From UBA11891 sp049890035 (GTDB lineage Bacteria; Bacteroidota; Bacteroidia; Flavobacteriales; Flavobacteriaceae), in contig JBMHCG010000059.1 of assembly GCA_049890035.1 (NCBI GenBank), positions 1-64,000 on the forward strand: a stretch of DNA of 64,000 bases, read 5' to 3'. Shown here piece after piece: positions 28,794 to 38,034 of the stretch; the first letter of the stretch is position 1; every line of letters starts with the position of its first letter. Under the pieces are notes generated by a model. The model saw only the letters and a program-made list of their open reading frames with translations, was not told the DNA's origin and made no database searches. Both the position numbers and the translations under genes were made by a program.

Positions 28794-30497
28794 ATGAGAA
28801 AATTTAGTTATTTACTAACGCTTCTAGTAGTATTCGCATGTAGCGAAGACTTTACTACTTCACCCGCAGTAGGTGCGTTGAGTGATGAAGCTTTGAAAAA
28901 TGAAACAGGTGTAAACCTGTTGTTGACCGGAGCGTATTCTGCTTTAAGTGCTGAGGTGAACCATGGCTATGGTAACGGTTGGGGCCGAGCGGCTGACAAC
29001 TGGACCATGGATGTGATGGCAGATGATGCACATAAGGGAAGCACGGACGATGATCAAGCGGATCTTAAAGAAGTTGAGCTGATGAACTGGTCCCCTGCCA
29101 ATGGATATTTCATGGCACGATGGGGCGTACTATTTGCAGGTGTCAATAGAGCAAACGCCGTAATTGCATTAACTGAGAGCATCGAAGGTGGCGATTTTTC
29201 AGCCCAAAAAGCTGAAGCGCAATTTTTGAGAGCAAACTTCAATTTTGAAATTCAGAGAATGTGGGGTAACGTACCCAATATCAATACTGAGGCGTATTCT
29301 AACTCCGAATTTAATCAGCCTAATACGGGAGATATTTTCGCACAGATTGAAGCAGACTTAGAAGCTGCAAAAACAAATTTACCCGATAGCCAAAATGAAC
29401 CAGGCCGTCCAACTAAATGGGCAGCTCAGGCGTATTTAGGAAAAGTACTTGCACAGCAAGGAAAATATACAGAAGCTTTAGGTGAATTAAGAAATGTTAT
29501 TGATAATGGCCCTTACAGCTTGTTAACTGAATATGGTGATAACTTTAAAGCGAAAGGTGAAAATGGTACAGAATCCATTTTTGCTATTCAATTTACTACC
29601 GACGGGGGGCAATCTTTTAATGCCAATGGGGTCGGCGCACTTAACTTCCCGAACCCAGGTCCTTTTGGATCCTGCTGTGGTTTTTATCAGCCAACAGAAG
29701 ATCTATTCAATTCCTTTAGAGTTGATGCTGATGGATTACCCGTTACGAATTATCAGTCGTTAACTCCACTTGCTACAGACTATGGAATTAACTCTTCTGA
29801 CGCTTTCACACCAACGAACGAGTTACTAGATCCGAGAGTTGACTTTACTATTGGTAGAAGAGGTATTGACTATAACGGATATGGCGAGCATATTGGGAAA
29901 GATTGGATTCGTGCAACTTTTGCTGACATTTCAGGTCCTTATTTGCCCAAGAAAAACGTTTATCAAGCCAGCGAAGCAGGAGCCGTTCAAGCTACTGGCG
30001 GTTGGGGAGAACAACTTTCAGGTTTGAACTATCACATCATGCGTTTGGGTGGTATTATGCTCATTGCAGCAGAGGCAGCTGCAGAATCAGGAAATCTTCA
30101 GCTCGCAACTGATTATGTCAATGAAATCCGTAACAGAGCAAAAAGCTCTACACCAGTTCAGGCACTTGATGGATCTGGCCCAGCGGCCAACTATAAAGTT
30201 GAACCGTATCCTTCTACATTTGCAAATAAAGCCGAAGCCCTTACAGCGATACGACACGAAAAAAGACTAGAAACAGCTATGGAAGGGCAACGTATGTTTG
30301 ACCTAAGAAGATGGGAGAAAGCTTCCCCGGGTTACGCTAAAAGTGCAATGAATGCTTACTTCGATTTCGAAGCCAGTATCATTGAAAACTTTGGTCAAAA
30401 AGTAAGTCGTTATGAAGACAAGCACAATGTGTTTCCTATACCACAACAAGCCATCGACTTGAGTGGTGGCGCGTTAACGCAAAATCAAGGCTACTAG
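28794..30497 (+). CDS. RagB/SusD-family surface lipoprotein (second pair)
   Basis: This 567-residue lipoprotein (VVFAC, C16) is the surface lid for the SusC above. It shows the classic RagB/SusD features: an early GAYSAL helix, AEAQFLRANFNFEIQRMWG, AAQAYLGKVLAQQGKYTEAL (a TPR-like pair), MRLGGIMLIAAEAAAESG and the C-terminal HEKRLETAMEGQRMFDLRRW with NVFPIPQQAIDL. A hairpin terminator follows its stop, so the transporter pair is probably a unit of its own, with partial read-through into the DUF1080 genes. Confidence 0.95.
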   Translation: MRKFSYLLTLLVVFACSEDFTTSPAVGALSDEALKNETGVNLLLTGAYSALSAEVNHGYGNGWGRAADNWTMDVMADDAHKGSTDDDQADLKEVELMNWSPANGYFMARWGVLFAGVNRANAVIALTESIEGGDFSAQKAEAQFLRANFNFEIQRMWGNVPNINTEAYSNSEFNQPNTGDIFAQIEADLEAAKTNLPDSQNEPGRPTKWAAQAYLGKVLAQQGKYTEALGELRNVIDNGPYSLLTEYGDNFKAKGENGTESIFAIQFTTDGGQSFNANGVGALNFPNPGPFGSCCGFYQPTEDLFNSFRVDADGLPVTNYQSLTPLATDYGINSSDAFTPTNELLDPRVDFTIGRRGIDYNGYGEHIGKDWIRATFADISGPYLPKKNVYQASEAGAVQATGGWGEQLSGLNYHIMRLGGIMLIAAEAAAESGNLQLATDYVNEIRNRAKSSTPVQALDGSGPAANYKVEPYPSTFANKAEALTAIRHEKRLETAMEGQRMFDLRRWEKASPGYAKSAMNAYFDFEASIIENFGQKVSRYEDKHNVFPIPQQAIDLSGGALTQNQGY

Positions 30498-30522
30498 TGT
30501 ATAACAATACCTTGTAAATTAT

Positions 30523-30558
30523 AAAACGCGTAGATTTTAAATCTGCGCGTTTTTTTTT
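30523..30558 (+). terminator. rho-independent terminator after the second SusD gene
   Basis: The arms AACGCG-TAGATT and AATCTG-CGCGTT pair around a TTA loop with one T-G wobble near the middle, then a run of nine or more T residues. It ends 27 bp before the DUF1080 start. Confidence 0.9.
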
Positions 30559-30584
30559 ATATTGAAACAAACGAAATGTAAATC

Positions 30585-31169
30585 ATGAATAAGAAATTTC
30601 TATTGCTGGCCTTGCTTCCTTGTTTGGCTTGGGCTCAAACCAACCTGTTTAACGGTAAGAATCTTGAAGGCTGGATTATCCACGGAACTGAAAAGTGGTA
30701 TGTTGAAACGGGTGAATTGATATGTGAAAGTGGCCCGGATGCTGAATACGGCTATCTATCAACAGAGACATATTATGATGATTTTGACCTTAGTCTGGAA
30801 TTCAAGCAAGAGGCTGACGGTAATAGTGGCGTTTTTTTCCGTTCCACACTTGAGGGAACCAAGATAACAGGTTGGCAAGCAGAAGTAGCTCCTCCTGGCT
30901 TGCATACAGGTGGTATCTATGAGTCGTATGGAAGAGGTTGGTTGATTCAACCTGATATAGGAAAAGATGAAAGTCTGAAAATGGGTGAGTGGAATCGAAT
31001 GCGAATTGTTGTACAAGGCGATCGGGTTCAAACCTTTTTAAATGGGGAACCCATGGTTGATTTTTCGGATGCCAAAATTGGCCAAGGAAAAGGGGCTATT
31101 GCATTGCAAATTCACTCCGGGGGAGGTATCAAGGTCCGTTGGAGAAACCTCATGATTAAAACACTATAG
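30585..31169 (+). CDS. DUF1080 / 3-keto-disaccharide hydrolase-like periplasmic protein
   Basis: This 194-residue protein has a cleavable Sec signal (AWA/QT, about 17). The jelly-roll landmarks are LFNGKNLEGW, DFDLSLEFK, GNSGVFFRS, GWQAEV, TGGIYESYGRGW, GEWNRMRIVVQGD and the terminal VRWRNLMIKTL. It is soluble, whereas the other two DUF1080 proteins here are lipoproteins. Relatives cleave 3-keto-glycosides made by a dehydrogenase. It is followed after two bases by another DUF1080 gene and then a Gfo/Idh gene, forming one tight operon. The substrate is unknown. Confidence 0.88.
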   Translation: MNKKFLLLALLPCLAWAQTNLFNGKNLEGWIIHGTEKWYVETGELICESGPDAEYGYLSTETYYDDFDLSLEFKQEADGNSGVFFRSTLEGTKITGWQAEVAPPGLHTGGIYESYGRGWLIQPDIGKDESLKMGEWNRMRIVVQGDRVQTFLNGEPMVDFSDAKIGQGKGAIALQIHSGGGIKVRWRNLMIKTL

Positions 31170-31171
31170 CA

Positions 31172-31945
31172 ATGAAGTATACAGGTTTCATTTTGATGGC
31201 TAGCGTATGTTTTTTTCTTTTGGGTTGCCAAACAGTTCCATCCTCAAAGTCAAAGAAAGCAGAATGGCAGATATTATTTGACGGCACTTCGTTAGCAGGT
31301 TGGCGGGGTTATAATGCTTCTACATTACCGCCGGGCTGGTCAATCGTAGATAGCACGCTAACTTTCGTAACAAAAACCGTTAAAGAAGAAGATTACGATT
31401 ATAAGGGAAGTCGAGATATTATTTATGGGGCAGACACTTTCGAACATTTCGAATTGTATTTGGAGTGGAAGCTTCCCGAAGGAGGAAACAGTGGGATCTT
31501 TTACCATGTTCAAGAAGGGCATTCGGGCATACCCGAGATTGCTCCTGAGTACCAGTTGATTGATGATATTAACTATGCACAATTACACGATATCACAGAT
31601 TATAATCTGAGTGTTGGGAACACCGAAAATCCCAGTGAATTACAACCCATGCAAAAAACAGGTTCTGACTATGCTATGTATGCGGCTCCTGCGGATAAAA
31701 TACTTCACCCTATTGGTCAATGGAACAGTTCCCGTATAGTTTGTACACCAGAGCGGGTGACTTATTATCTTAATGGCGTTGAAACCGTATCGTTTGTACC
31801 TCGTTCTGAAGAATGGAACCAACGTCGAAATACAAGCAAATGGAAAGATTTTCCCGATTATGCCCGTTATAAAGAAGGATATATTGGATTTCAAGATCAT
31901 GGTAGTGGTTTGGCATTTCGTAACATAAAAATTAAAAAGTACTAA
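31172..31945 (+). CDS. DUF1080 / 3-keto-disaccharide hydrolase-like lipoprotein
   Basis: This 257-residue lipoprotein (LLGC, C19) belongs to a longer DUF1080 branch. It shows LFDGTSLAGWRGY, GGNSGIFYHV, a PEYQLID segment and GHPIGQWNS-type residues (HPIGQWNSSRIV), closing with GSGLAFRNIKIKKY. The inserted loop between the HV and YQLID strands is characteristic of the branch often paired with Gfo/Idh/MocA enzymes. The stop is one base from the next ATG, implying coupled translation. Two different DUF1080 folds in one operon may act on alpha and beta linkages or on successive steps; that is inference. Confidence 0.88.
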   Translation: MKYTGFILMASVCFFLLGCQTVPSSKSKKAEWQILFDGTSLAGWRGYNASTLPPGWSIVDSTLTFVTKTVKEEDYDYKGSRDIIYGADTFEHFELYLEWKLPEGGNSGIFYHVQEGHSGIPEIAPEYQLIDDINYAQLHDITDYNLSVGNTENPSELQPMQKTGSDYAMYAAPADKILHPIGQWNSSRIVCTPERVTYYLNGVETVSFVPRSEEWNQRRNTSKWKDFPDYARYKEGYIGFQDHGSGLAFRNIKIKKY

Positions 31946-31946
31946 A

Positions 31947-33287
31947 ATGAACAAGCGTGAATTTTTAAAGACATCGGCGGTTGCTCTTGGGGCTACCATA
32001 CTGCCTAAAAAAGCGTGGGGATTGCCTATTGGTCAACGATTCGTCCGCACAGCACATATTGGTGTTGGGGGTATGGGTATGGAAGATTTAAAAGCAATCG
32101 CTTCCCACCCACAGGTACAAGTCACCGCGCTTTGTGATGTGGATCAGAAAGCATTGGAAAAAGCCCATGCCTTATATCCCGAAGCGAAACTGTTCAAGGA
32201 TTATCGACAGTTGATGGAGACATTCGCTGACGGAATTGATGCAGTGGTTGTCAGTACCCCTGATCACAGTCATGCACCCGCATCGTTACTAGCCATGGAG
32301 CACGATAAAGCAGTTTACTGTCAAAAGCCTTTGACACACCATGTTTCCGAAGCCCGTGCTATGAAAAAAATGGCTAAAGAAAAGGATTTGATTACCCAAA
32401 TGGGTATTCAGGTACATTCTTTCTATGATTACAAACTTGCTACCATGCTCATCCAAGGAGGGATTATTGGTAAGGTACATACTGTTCGTGCTTGGTCCAA
32501 TAAGGTTTGGGGTTTTGATGGCCCTGCGCCTTCTGGAGGAGATCAGATACCCCAAACCTTAGATTGGAATTTATGGCTGGGAACGGCGGCTGAACGCCCT
32601 TATCACGAAAATTATTATCACCCTGCTAACTGGCGTAAGTTGGTCGATTTTGGTTGTGGTACCCTGGGCGATATGGGTGTGCATATTTTTGACACTCCCT
32701 ATAATGCCTTGGCACTCGATGTTCCACAAACGATTAAAAATAATTGTCGCAAACCCACTGGATTTGGTTATGCAGAAGCCAATGAAGTGACTTACACTTT
32801 TGGACAGACCCCCTATACTACAGAAACGTTGACATGGATTTGGGAGGATGGTTACAAAGCCCCCAAAAAGAACAAAGCTCTTCGGTTACCCAACAAGGAT
32901 ACCCTTCCAGAACAAGGAGCCATGTTTTATGGTGAAAAAGGACAGCTCTTACTTCCCCATTTTATGCAGCTTCCAAAGCTAATTGTAAACGGAGCCTACA
33001 ATGATTATCCTATTTCAGATTATGATCCAGAGAATCTGCTGGGTACACCCGTGAGAAATTATACTTCAGAGGCGCCAAAACACTACCATCAATTCATTGA
33101 CAGTTGCTTGGGTAAGGCACAGTGTAGTGCTCCTTTTTCATATGCATCCCGATTAACGGAAACCATTTTATTGGGTGTTATAGCGGGACGATTTCCGAAT
33201 AAAACATTGCACTGGGATACAGATCGAGCCCTTTTTAAAGAATCTGAAGCCAATTCCTATCTAACAGGAGTCAATCGTTTGTTTTAA
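31947..33287 (+). CDS. Gfo/Idh/MocA-family oxidoreductase with Tat-type leader
   Basis: This 446-residue exported dehydrogenase has a leader with the pattern NKREFLKTSAVALG (Tat-like, K-R instead of R-R). The nucleotide-binding loop is GVGGMGMEDL (39-48). The active-site lysine motif is QKPLTHH (126-132), with glutamine replacing the usual glutamate, a known variant. DWNLWLGTA and GCGTLGDMGVHIFD are typical of the large secreted branch of this family. It completes the DUF1080-DUF1080-Gfo/Idh operon and probably performs the hydroxyl oxidation or reduction that makes the linkage cleavable. It ends convergent with the GMC gene, 5 bp apart. Confidence 0.9.
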   Translation: MNKREFLKTSAVALGATILPKKAWGLPIGQRFVRTAHIGVGGMGMEDLKAIASHPQVQVTALCDVDQKALEKAHALYPEAKLFKDYRQLMETFADGIDAVVVSTPDHSHAPASLLAMEHDKAVYCQKPLTHHVSEARAMKKMAKEKDLITQMGIQVHSFYDYKLATMLIQGGIIGKVHTVRAWSNKVWGFDGPAPSGGDQIPQTLDWNLWLGTAAERPYHENYYHPANWRKLVDFGCGTLGDMGVHIFDTPYNALALDVPQTIKNNCRKPTGFGYAEANEVTYTFGQTPYTTETLTWIWEDGYKAPKKNKALRLPNKDTLPEQGAMFYGEKGQLLLPHFMQLPKLIVNGAYNDYPISDYDPENLLGTPVRNYTSEAPKHYHQFIDSCLGKAQCSAPFSYASRLTETILLGVIAGRFPNKTLHWDTDRALFKESEANSYLTGVNRLF

Positions 33288-33292
33288 GGCAC

Positions 33293-34981
33293 TTATAACA
33301 GCCCTTGTTTCATTTGATCGGCAGCATAATTGGCAGCTCGAGCGGTGAGGGCCATAAATGTTAAGGAAGGATTTTTGTTTCCAGTTGAAGTCATACAGGC
33401 ACCATCCGTTACAAAAACATTCAGGCAATCGTGTAATTGATTGAAACGGTTGGTGATGGCAACCTTTGGATCTGTGCCCATCCGAGCCCCACCCATTTCA
33501 TGAATATCAAGCCCAGGTGCTTGTTTGGAATCCACGCGCTCGAGTTCAACACAGCCTGCTTTTTCTAACATTTGGGTTGCTTGTTGGAAAAAATCTTCGA
33601 GCAACTGTTCATCATTTTCAGTGTAGCCAACATTCAGTACAGGACTGGGAATCCCATAAACGTCTTTTTCAGCAGAAAGTGTAACTTCATTTTCTCGAAT
33701 AGGGATGGTTTCTCCTTGCATATACATATGTACTTGCCAGGGTCCGGGTCTGGCAACTTGATTCACATAATCGGTGCCAAAAGCTTGGCTTTCTTCATTG
33801 GGTTGACCACTTCCTCTGGAAGCAGTGTAAATTACTAAGTATCCCCCTTTAAAATGGACGTCATTTTTATTAATGTTGCGGAAATTAGGGACCAATATAG
33901 AAGTAGGACGGCGTCCGTAATAATAACTATCCAAATGGCCATAAAATTTGGCGTTGACCCTGCCGCGATAATTATGGAAGGCTAAATATTTACCTAGGTT
34001 GCCGTTGCTGTTGCCCAATCCGTTGGGGAAAGAGTCTGATTTGGAATTTAATAAAAGGGCATTGGTGTTAATGGTGGCAGCATTGACAAAAATGACGTTT
34101 GCTGTAAAGAAGCGTTTCTTTTTGGAGTGGCGGTCCATAGTGTGTACTCCAGAGGCCTTTTTGGTTGCAGGGTCGTACACTATCTCTGATACAATTTGAT
34201 TGGTATGAATGGTTAAATTACCAGTTTTTTCAGCCCATGGCAAGGTGCTTGAGTTGGAACTAAAATAGGCCCCTAAGGGACACCCTCGTTCGCAGCGTGT
34301 TCGCGCCATACAGGCGTTTCTTCCCTGTTGACGATGAATGTCTTTGACCTCGGTCAGATGGGCGCACCGACCTATAATGGGGGTACGCTCAGGAAAATGA
34401 GATTGAATTTTTTCTTTAATAGTGGTTTCAGCCGCATTCATTTCCCATGGCTTGAGAAATTCTCCATCGGGTATTTCATCCAAACCATCTTTATTGCCGC
34501 TCACACCGATAAACTTTTCTACATGCGCATACCATGGGGCGAGATCTTTATAGTTGATGGGCCAACTCAAATCACCATAACCATCTCTACCAGGCGAGGC
34601 AAATTCGTTTTCACCCCAACGTTGTACTTGTCTGGCCCACATCAATCCTTTACCACCCAAGTGGTAGCCTCGGATCCAATCGAAAGGTTTTTTCTGAATA
34701 TAGCGATGCGCTGTATCGGGGACAAATAGATGTTGGGTATAGTCATTATACGCATAGCATCGAGACAGTACAGGGTTTTCTTTTAGGGTTTTTGCTGGAA
34801 GATTTCCACGGTATTCCATTTCCCAGCTTTCTTTCGTGGCGGTAGGGTAATCAGCAATATGTTCAATGAATCGTCCCCTTTCAATAACCAGGGTTTTAAA
34901 TCCAAGATCACAAAATTCTTTAGCAGCCCATCCGCCAGAGATACCGGAACCAATTACAATTACGTCAAAGTGATTTTCCAT
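33293..34981 (-). CDS. GMC oxidoreductase, glucoside 3-dehydrogenase large-subunit-like (LacA type)
   Basis: Starting at the ATG at 34981 gives 562 residues, beginning directly with MENHFDVIVIGSGISGG, the FAD-binding motif. A longer frame to 35101 would overlap the upstream gene and adds no family sequence. A cysteine-rich stretch (CMARTRCERGCPLGAYFS) and SSNSSTLPWA match flavin dehydrogenases that oxidise sugars at C3. The catalytic His/Asn pair lies near DIHEMGGARMG and GNKNPSLTFMAL. It has no leader of its own; the small Tat-type partner encoded just upstream is expected to carry it out. Electrons would pass to a cytochrome not found here. Confidence 0.88.
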   Translation of the reverse strand: MENHFDVIVIGSGISGGWAAKEFCDLGFKTLVIERGRFIEHIADYPTATKESWEMEYRGNLPAKTLKENPVLSRCYAYNDYTQHLFVPDTAHRYIQKKPFDWIRGYHLGGKGLMWARQVQRWGENEFASPGRDGYGDLSWPINYKDLAPWYAHVEKFIGVSGNKDGLDEIPDGEFLKPWEMNAAETTIKEKIQSHFPERTPIIGRCAHLTEVKDIHRQQGRNACMARTRCERGCPLGAYFSSNSSTLPWAEKTGNLTIHTNQIVSEIVYDPATKKASGVHTMDRHSKKKRFFTANVIFVNAATINTNALLLNSKSDSFPNGLGNSNGNLGKYLAFHNYRGRVNAKFYGHLDSYYYGRRPTSILVPNFRNINKNDVHFKGGYLVIYTASRGSGQPNEESQAFGTDYVNQVARPGPWQVHMYMQGETIPIRENEVTLSAEKDVYGIPSPVLNVGYTENDEQLLEDFFQQATQMLEKAGCVELERVDSKQAPGLDIHEMGGARMGTDPKVAITNRFNQLHDCLNVFVTDGACMTSTGNKNPSLTFMALTARAANYAADQMKQGLL

Positions 34982-34985
34982 AAAT

Positions 34986-35513
34986 TTAGTGTCTAAATGC
35001 AGTGTCTTCAGGTGATAAGGGTATTTGGCCTTCATAACGTCCCGGGATTGGTAAATGGCGTAATACCTCGGTAGCTCCTTTTTGACCGCTAAAAAATTCA
35101 AATAAGACCAAGTCTCGGGTCAAAAGAGCCCATTCTGTGCCGCCTTCGAATAGATTTTTCTTGGGGTCGAATAAATCCGAAAGTAAAGTTTCTTGTTCTT
35201 GAAAAGGGATCGATTCAAATGTTCTTTGGTACTTTCTCTTGCAATAGTTTTGAAACGCGGTGGTGGTATCCCAATAAAGTTTTTGGTCTTTTTCTCGCCA
35301 ACACTGTTGAATAAAGCAATGAAGAAACATTCCTTTCGCTTCGTCTGATAAGGGATTCTCATAGTACGCACCCAGTACGTGCTTTGAAAATGCTTCGAGT
35401 ACAGCAGCTGAGTGCGTTCCAGCAGTAAATACAGCAGAAGAGTGTAAGCCCAAAGTATAGCCATAACCCAAGCTGCTGCTAGCCAGTAATTTGAGTGTTG
35501 TTCGTCGGTTCAT
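34986..35513 (-). CDS. gluconate 2-dehydrogenase subunit 3-family protein (LacC-like small subunit)
   Basis: Starting at the ATG at 35513 gives 175 residues with a twin-arginine-like leader (MNRRTTLKLLASSSLG). A 12-residue longer start at 35549 is possible. The helical body (AFSKHVLGAYYEN, QTLLSDLF-like EQETLLSDLF, and a late PGRYEGQIPL) fits the small subunit that accompanies GMC dehydrogenases of the gluconate/glucoside type. It lies four bases upstream of the GMC start. In this system the small subunit provides the export signal for the flavoprotein. This pairing is the strongest evidence that a LacA/LacC-type 3-dehydrogenase operates here. Confidence 0.82.
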   Translation of the reverse strand: MNRRTTLKLLASSSLGYGYTLGLHSSAVFTAGTHSAAVLEAFSKHVLGAYYENPLSDEAKGMFLHCFIQQCWREKDQKLYWDTTTAFQNYCKRKYQRTFESIPFQEQETLLSDLFDPKKNLFEGGTEWALLTRDLVLFEFFSGQKGATEVLRHLPIPGRYEGQIPLSPEDTAFRH

Positions 35514-35607
35514 CCAAGAATAGAATTTCTTAAAAATAAGAAATTCCATAGCCGTATGAAAGTCATAAAAAAAAATTACCTTGTAGTTAGCGAATTAAAC
35601 TATAACG

Positions 35608-37512
35608 ATGAACCTTCCATTGAATTTGAATTATGTACCGCCGGGTAAGTATCAAGATACCCGATTTGAAAAAATCCATAATGTGACTGTTCCCAATGAG
35701 GCAACTGGAGCACGTCTTGTTGCCCAAGAAATAGCGGATCGGATACGAAGCTGTATTGATCGTCCGTTTGTATTGGGACTGGCAACAGGTTCCTCACCTA
35801 TTGGAGTTTACCAACATTTGGTTCAAATGCATCGGGAGGAGGGGCTGAGCTTTAAAAATGTCATCACGTTTAATTTGGATGAGTATGTACCCATTGTAGA
35901 AAATGATCATCAAAGCTATTATCATTTTATGCACGAACATTTGTTTCATCATATTGATATTCCATCAGAGCAGATCAATATCCCCAAGGGCAATTTGAAA
36001 CAAGAAGAAATTAGGGCCTATTGTCAATCGTATGAAGAAAAAATAAATGCTCTGGGAGGATTGGATTTTCAATTGTTAGGAATTGGTCGGACCGGTCACA
36101 TTGGTTTTAATGAACCCGGATCACATCGCAATTCTGCCACTCGCTTGATTTCATTGGATCCTTTAACACGAGCGGATGCAGCCAAAGACTTTAATGGATT
36201 GGATAAAGTACCAGCCAAAGCCATTACTATGGGAATTGATACCATAATGAAAGCCCAACGGGTTGTATTATTGGCGTGGGGACAACACAAAGCCTCCATT
36301 GTTTCGCGAACAATCGAAGGGAAGATTTCCGAAGCGGTTCCAGCAACCTTCCTTCAACTACACACCAATACAACTTGCTTATTGGATCACGAGTCAGCAG
36401 CTCAATTGACACGGTATAACACACCTTGGCTGGTGGGTGATTGCGAATGGGATGATGCATTAAAAAAGAAGGCAATCATTTGGTTGTGCCACCAAACAAA
36501 AAAATCAATTTTGAAACTCACCCAGCGTGATTACAACGAAAATGGGCTGTCTGATTTGCTAGCTACGGCAGGGAAAGCCTATGATTTAAATATTTGGATG
36601 TTCAATCAATTACAACATACCATAACGGGTTGGCCCGGTGGAAAACCCAATTATTCCGATGAAAACAGGCCAGAAAGAGCTGCACCAGCCAGTAAACGTT
36701 GTTTGATATTTAGTCCCCATCCCGATGATGATGTTATTTCTATGGGGGGAACCTTTGCTCGCCTGATTGACCAAGGACACGAAGTTCACGTAGCGTATCA
36801 AACATCAGGAAATATTGCTGTATCCAACGAAGATGCCCTCCGTTATTTGGAAGTATATCAGCACACACTTGGGTCGAATCAGGAGGTAGAAGCGTTAAAA
36901 AAAGAATTAATACATAACCCGAATCAAAACAGTGAGCGGGTACGTGCATTGAAAGGAGCCATCCGGAGAAGTGAATGCTTGGGTGCGGCTCGATTCCTCG
37001 ATTTACCGATCGATCGGCTTCATTTTATGGATTTACCTTTTTATGAGACAGGAACCATTAGGAAGAATGACCCTTCCAAGATCGATGTCAATCAAGTAGA
37101 GACTTTGATCAAAGCCTTGCGACCGCACCAAATTTATGCAGCAGGTGATCTGGCCGATCCGCATGGGACACATCGTATTTGCCTGGATATTCTAAAAACA
37201 GCTTTGGATCAGTTAAAGCAGGAAGATTTTATGAAAGATTGCTGGGTGTGGTTGTATCGTGGTGCATGGCAAGAATGGGATATTCACGAAATTGAAATGG
37301 CTATTCCCATCAGTCCTGACCAAGTTGTACAAAAAAGAAATGCCATTTTATATCATCAATCGCAAAAGGATCGGGTCATGTTTCAGGGCGAGGACAGTCG
37401 TGAATTTTGGTTGCGTGCTGAAGAACGGAACAGGGCAACTGCTGTTCGATACAATGATTTAGGAATGGCCGAATACCAATCCATGGAAGCGTTTAAAAGG
37501 TATTTTTTCTAA
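35608..37512 (+). CDS. nagB: glucosamine-6-phosphate deaminase fused to an LmbE/PIG-L deacetylase-like domain
   Basis: This 634-residue cytoplasmic fusion begins with a NagB domain (about 25-270): GSSP phosphate loop (61-64), NLDEY (89-93, with the catalytic Asp91) and GIGRTGHIGFNEPG (158-171, H164). NagB turns glucosamine-6-phosphate into fructose-6-phosphate and ammonia. After a linker, a PIG-L/LmbE-type zinc deacetylase domain (about 365-634) shows SPHPDDDVISMGG (369-381) and DPHGTHR. The fusion is known in Bacteroidota; the job of the second domain is not settled and may be deacetylation of an amino-sugar derivative. It is the intracellular end of the amino-sugar route suggested by the glycosylasparaginase and sialidase. 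Confidence 0.92.
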   Translation: MNLPLNLNYVPPGKYQDTRFEKIHNVTVPNEATGARLVAQEIADRIRSCIDRPFVLGLATGSSPIGVYQHLVQMHREEGLSFKNVITFNLDEYVPIVENDHQSYYHFMHEHLFHHIDIPSEQINIPKGNLKQEEIRAYCQSYEEKINALGGLDFQLLGIGRTGHIGFNEPGSHRNSATRLISLDPLTRADAAKDFNGLDKVPAKAITMGIDTIMKAQRVVLLAWGQHKASIVSRTIEGKISEAVPATFLQLHTNTTCLLDHESAAQLTRYNTPWLVGDCEWDDALKKKAIIWLCHQTKKSILKLTQRDYNENGLSDLLATAGKAYDLNIWMFNQLQHTITGWPGGKPNYSDENRPERAAPASKRCLIFSPHPDDDVISMGGTFARLIDQGHEVHVAYQTSGNIAVSNEDALRYLEVYQHTLGSNQEVEALKKELIHNPNQNSERVRALKGAIRRSECLGAARFLDLPIDRLHFMDLPFYETGTIRKNDPSKIDVNQVETLIKALRPHQIYAAGDLADPHGTHRICLDILKTALDQLKQEDFMKDCWVWLYRGAWQEWDIHEIEMAIPISPDQVVQKRNAILYHQSQKDRVMFQGEDSREFWLRAEERNRATAVRYNDLGMAEYQSMEAFKRYFF

Positions 37513-37578
37513 TCAACTCCATTTTTAATATCGGTTCGTTTCTTACCTCTGAATGGTAGTGCTTTAATGGAAATATCA

Positions 37579-37586
37579 TACTTTTG
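37579..37586 (+). promoter_or_regulatory. -7 box candidate upstream of the His-rich cluster
   Basis: TACTTTTG matches TAnnTTTG and lies 45 bp before the first His-rich gene. No clear -33 element was seen at the usual spacing. Confidence 0.4.
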
Positions 37587-37631
37587 AAAAAATCACAGTA
37601 AGTAATTATTTATTAGTGCAATAGATACGCA

Positions 37632-37964
37632 ATGAAAACAGGCCGAAATTATCAATCTTATTTCAACGCATTGACCTCAATGACGATAGTCATGATGTTA
37701 ATTGCCCCTATGGGATTGAAATTTGAGCACGCCTTGTCGAAGCACAGCCAAACGAGTGATTGTAAATACAATAAAAGCCATTACCACACGGATAATAGCC
37801 ACTCCGACTTTTTAGATCATTTTTTTCAACCCCTCTTTGAATGGGTTGTAAAAGACCATCCTTCCTCTAAAAATCATCGTCCTATCAGGTTGATTTTTAG
37901 CTATCACAAAAATTTTGTACAATCTAATTTTAACCATTTTAGTGTCAGAGGCCCACCCGCTTAA
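37632..37964 (+). CDS. small His-rich membrane or exported protein, unknown function
   Basis: This 110-residue protein has an N-terminal hydrophobic segment (about 15-32, signal or anchor). The mature part is rich in histidine (HSQTSDCKYNKSHYHT, NSHSDFLDHFF) and ends in RGPPA. I recognise no named domain. Small His/Cys proteins of this sort often precede TonB receptors or efflux systems for metals in flavobacteria. It heads a run of same-strand genes ending in a TonB receptor, so metal binding or sensing in the periplasm is the natural guess. Confidence 0.65.
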   Translation: MKTGRNYQSYFNALTSMTIVMMLIAPMGLKFEHALSKHSQTSDCKYNKSHYHTDNSHSDFLDHFFQPLFEWVVKDHPSSKNHRPIRLIFSYHKNFVQSNFNHFSVRGPPA

Positions 37965-38034
37965 ATCAGCCTCATTTTTTATTTAGGTACTAACTGAAAT
38001 TTTTAATATTTCTAAATAAATTAAATACATTAAA

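Noticed and set aside
7185..30497. Sigma/anti-sigma, hybrid two-component or AraC regulator for the glycan locus
   Set aside because: No such gene is present on either strand; regulation must be encoded outside the window.
34982..35101. Longer N-terminus of the GMC dehydrogenase
   Set aside because: It would overlap the small-subunit gene and adds no GMC-like sequence; the FAD motif starts right after the ATG at 34981.
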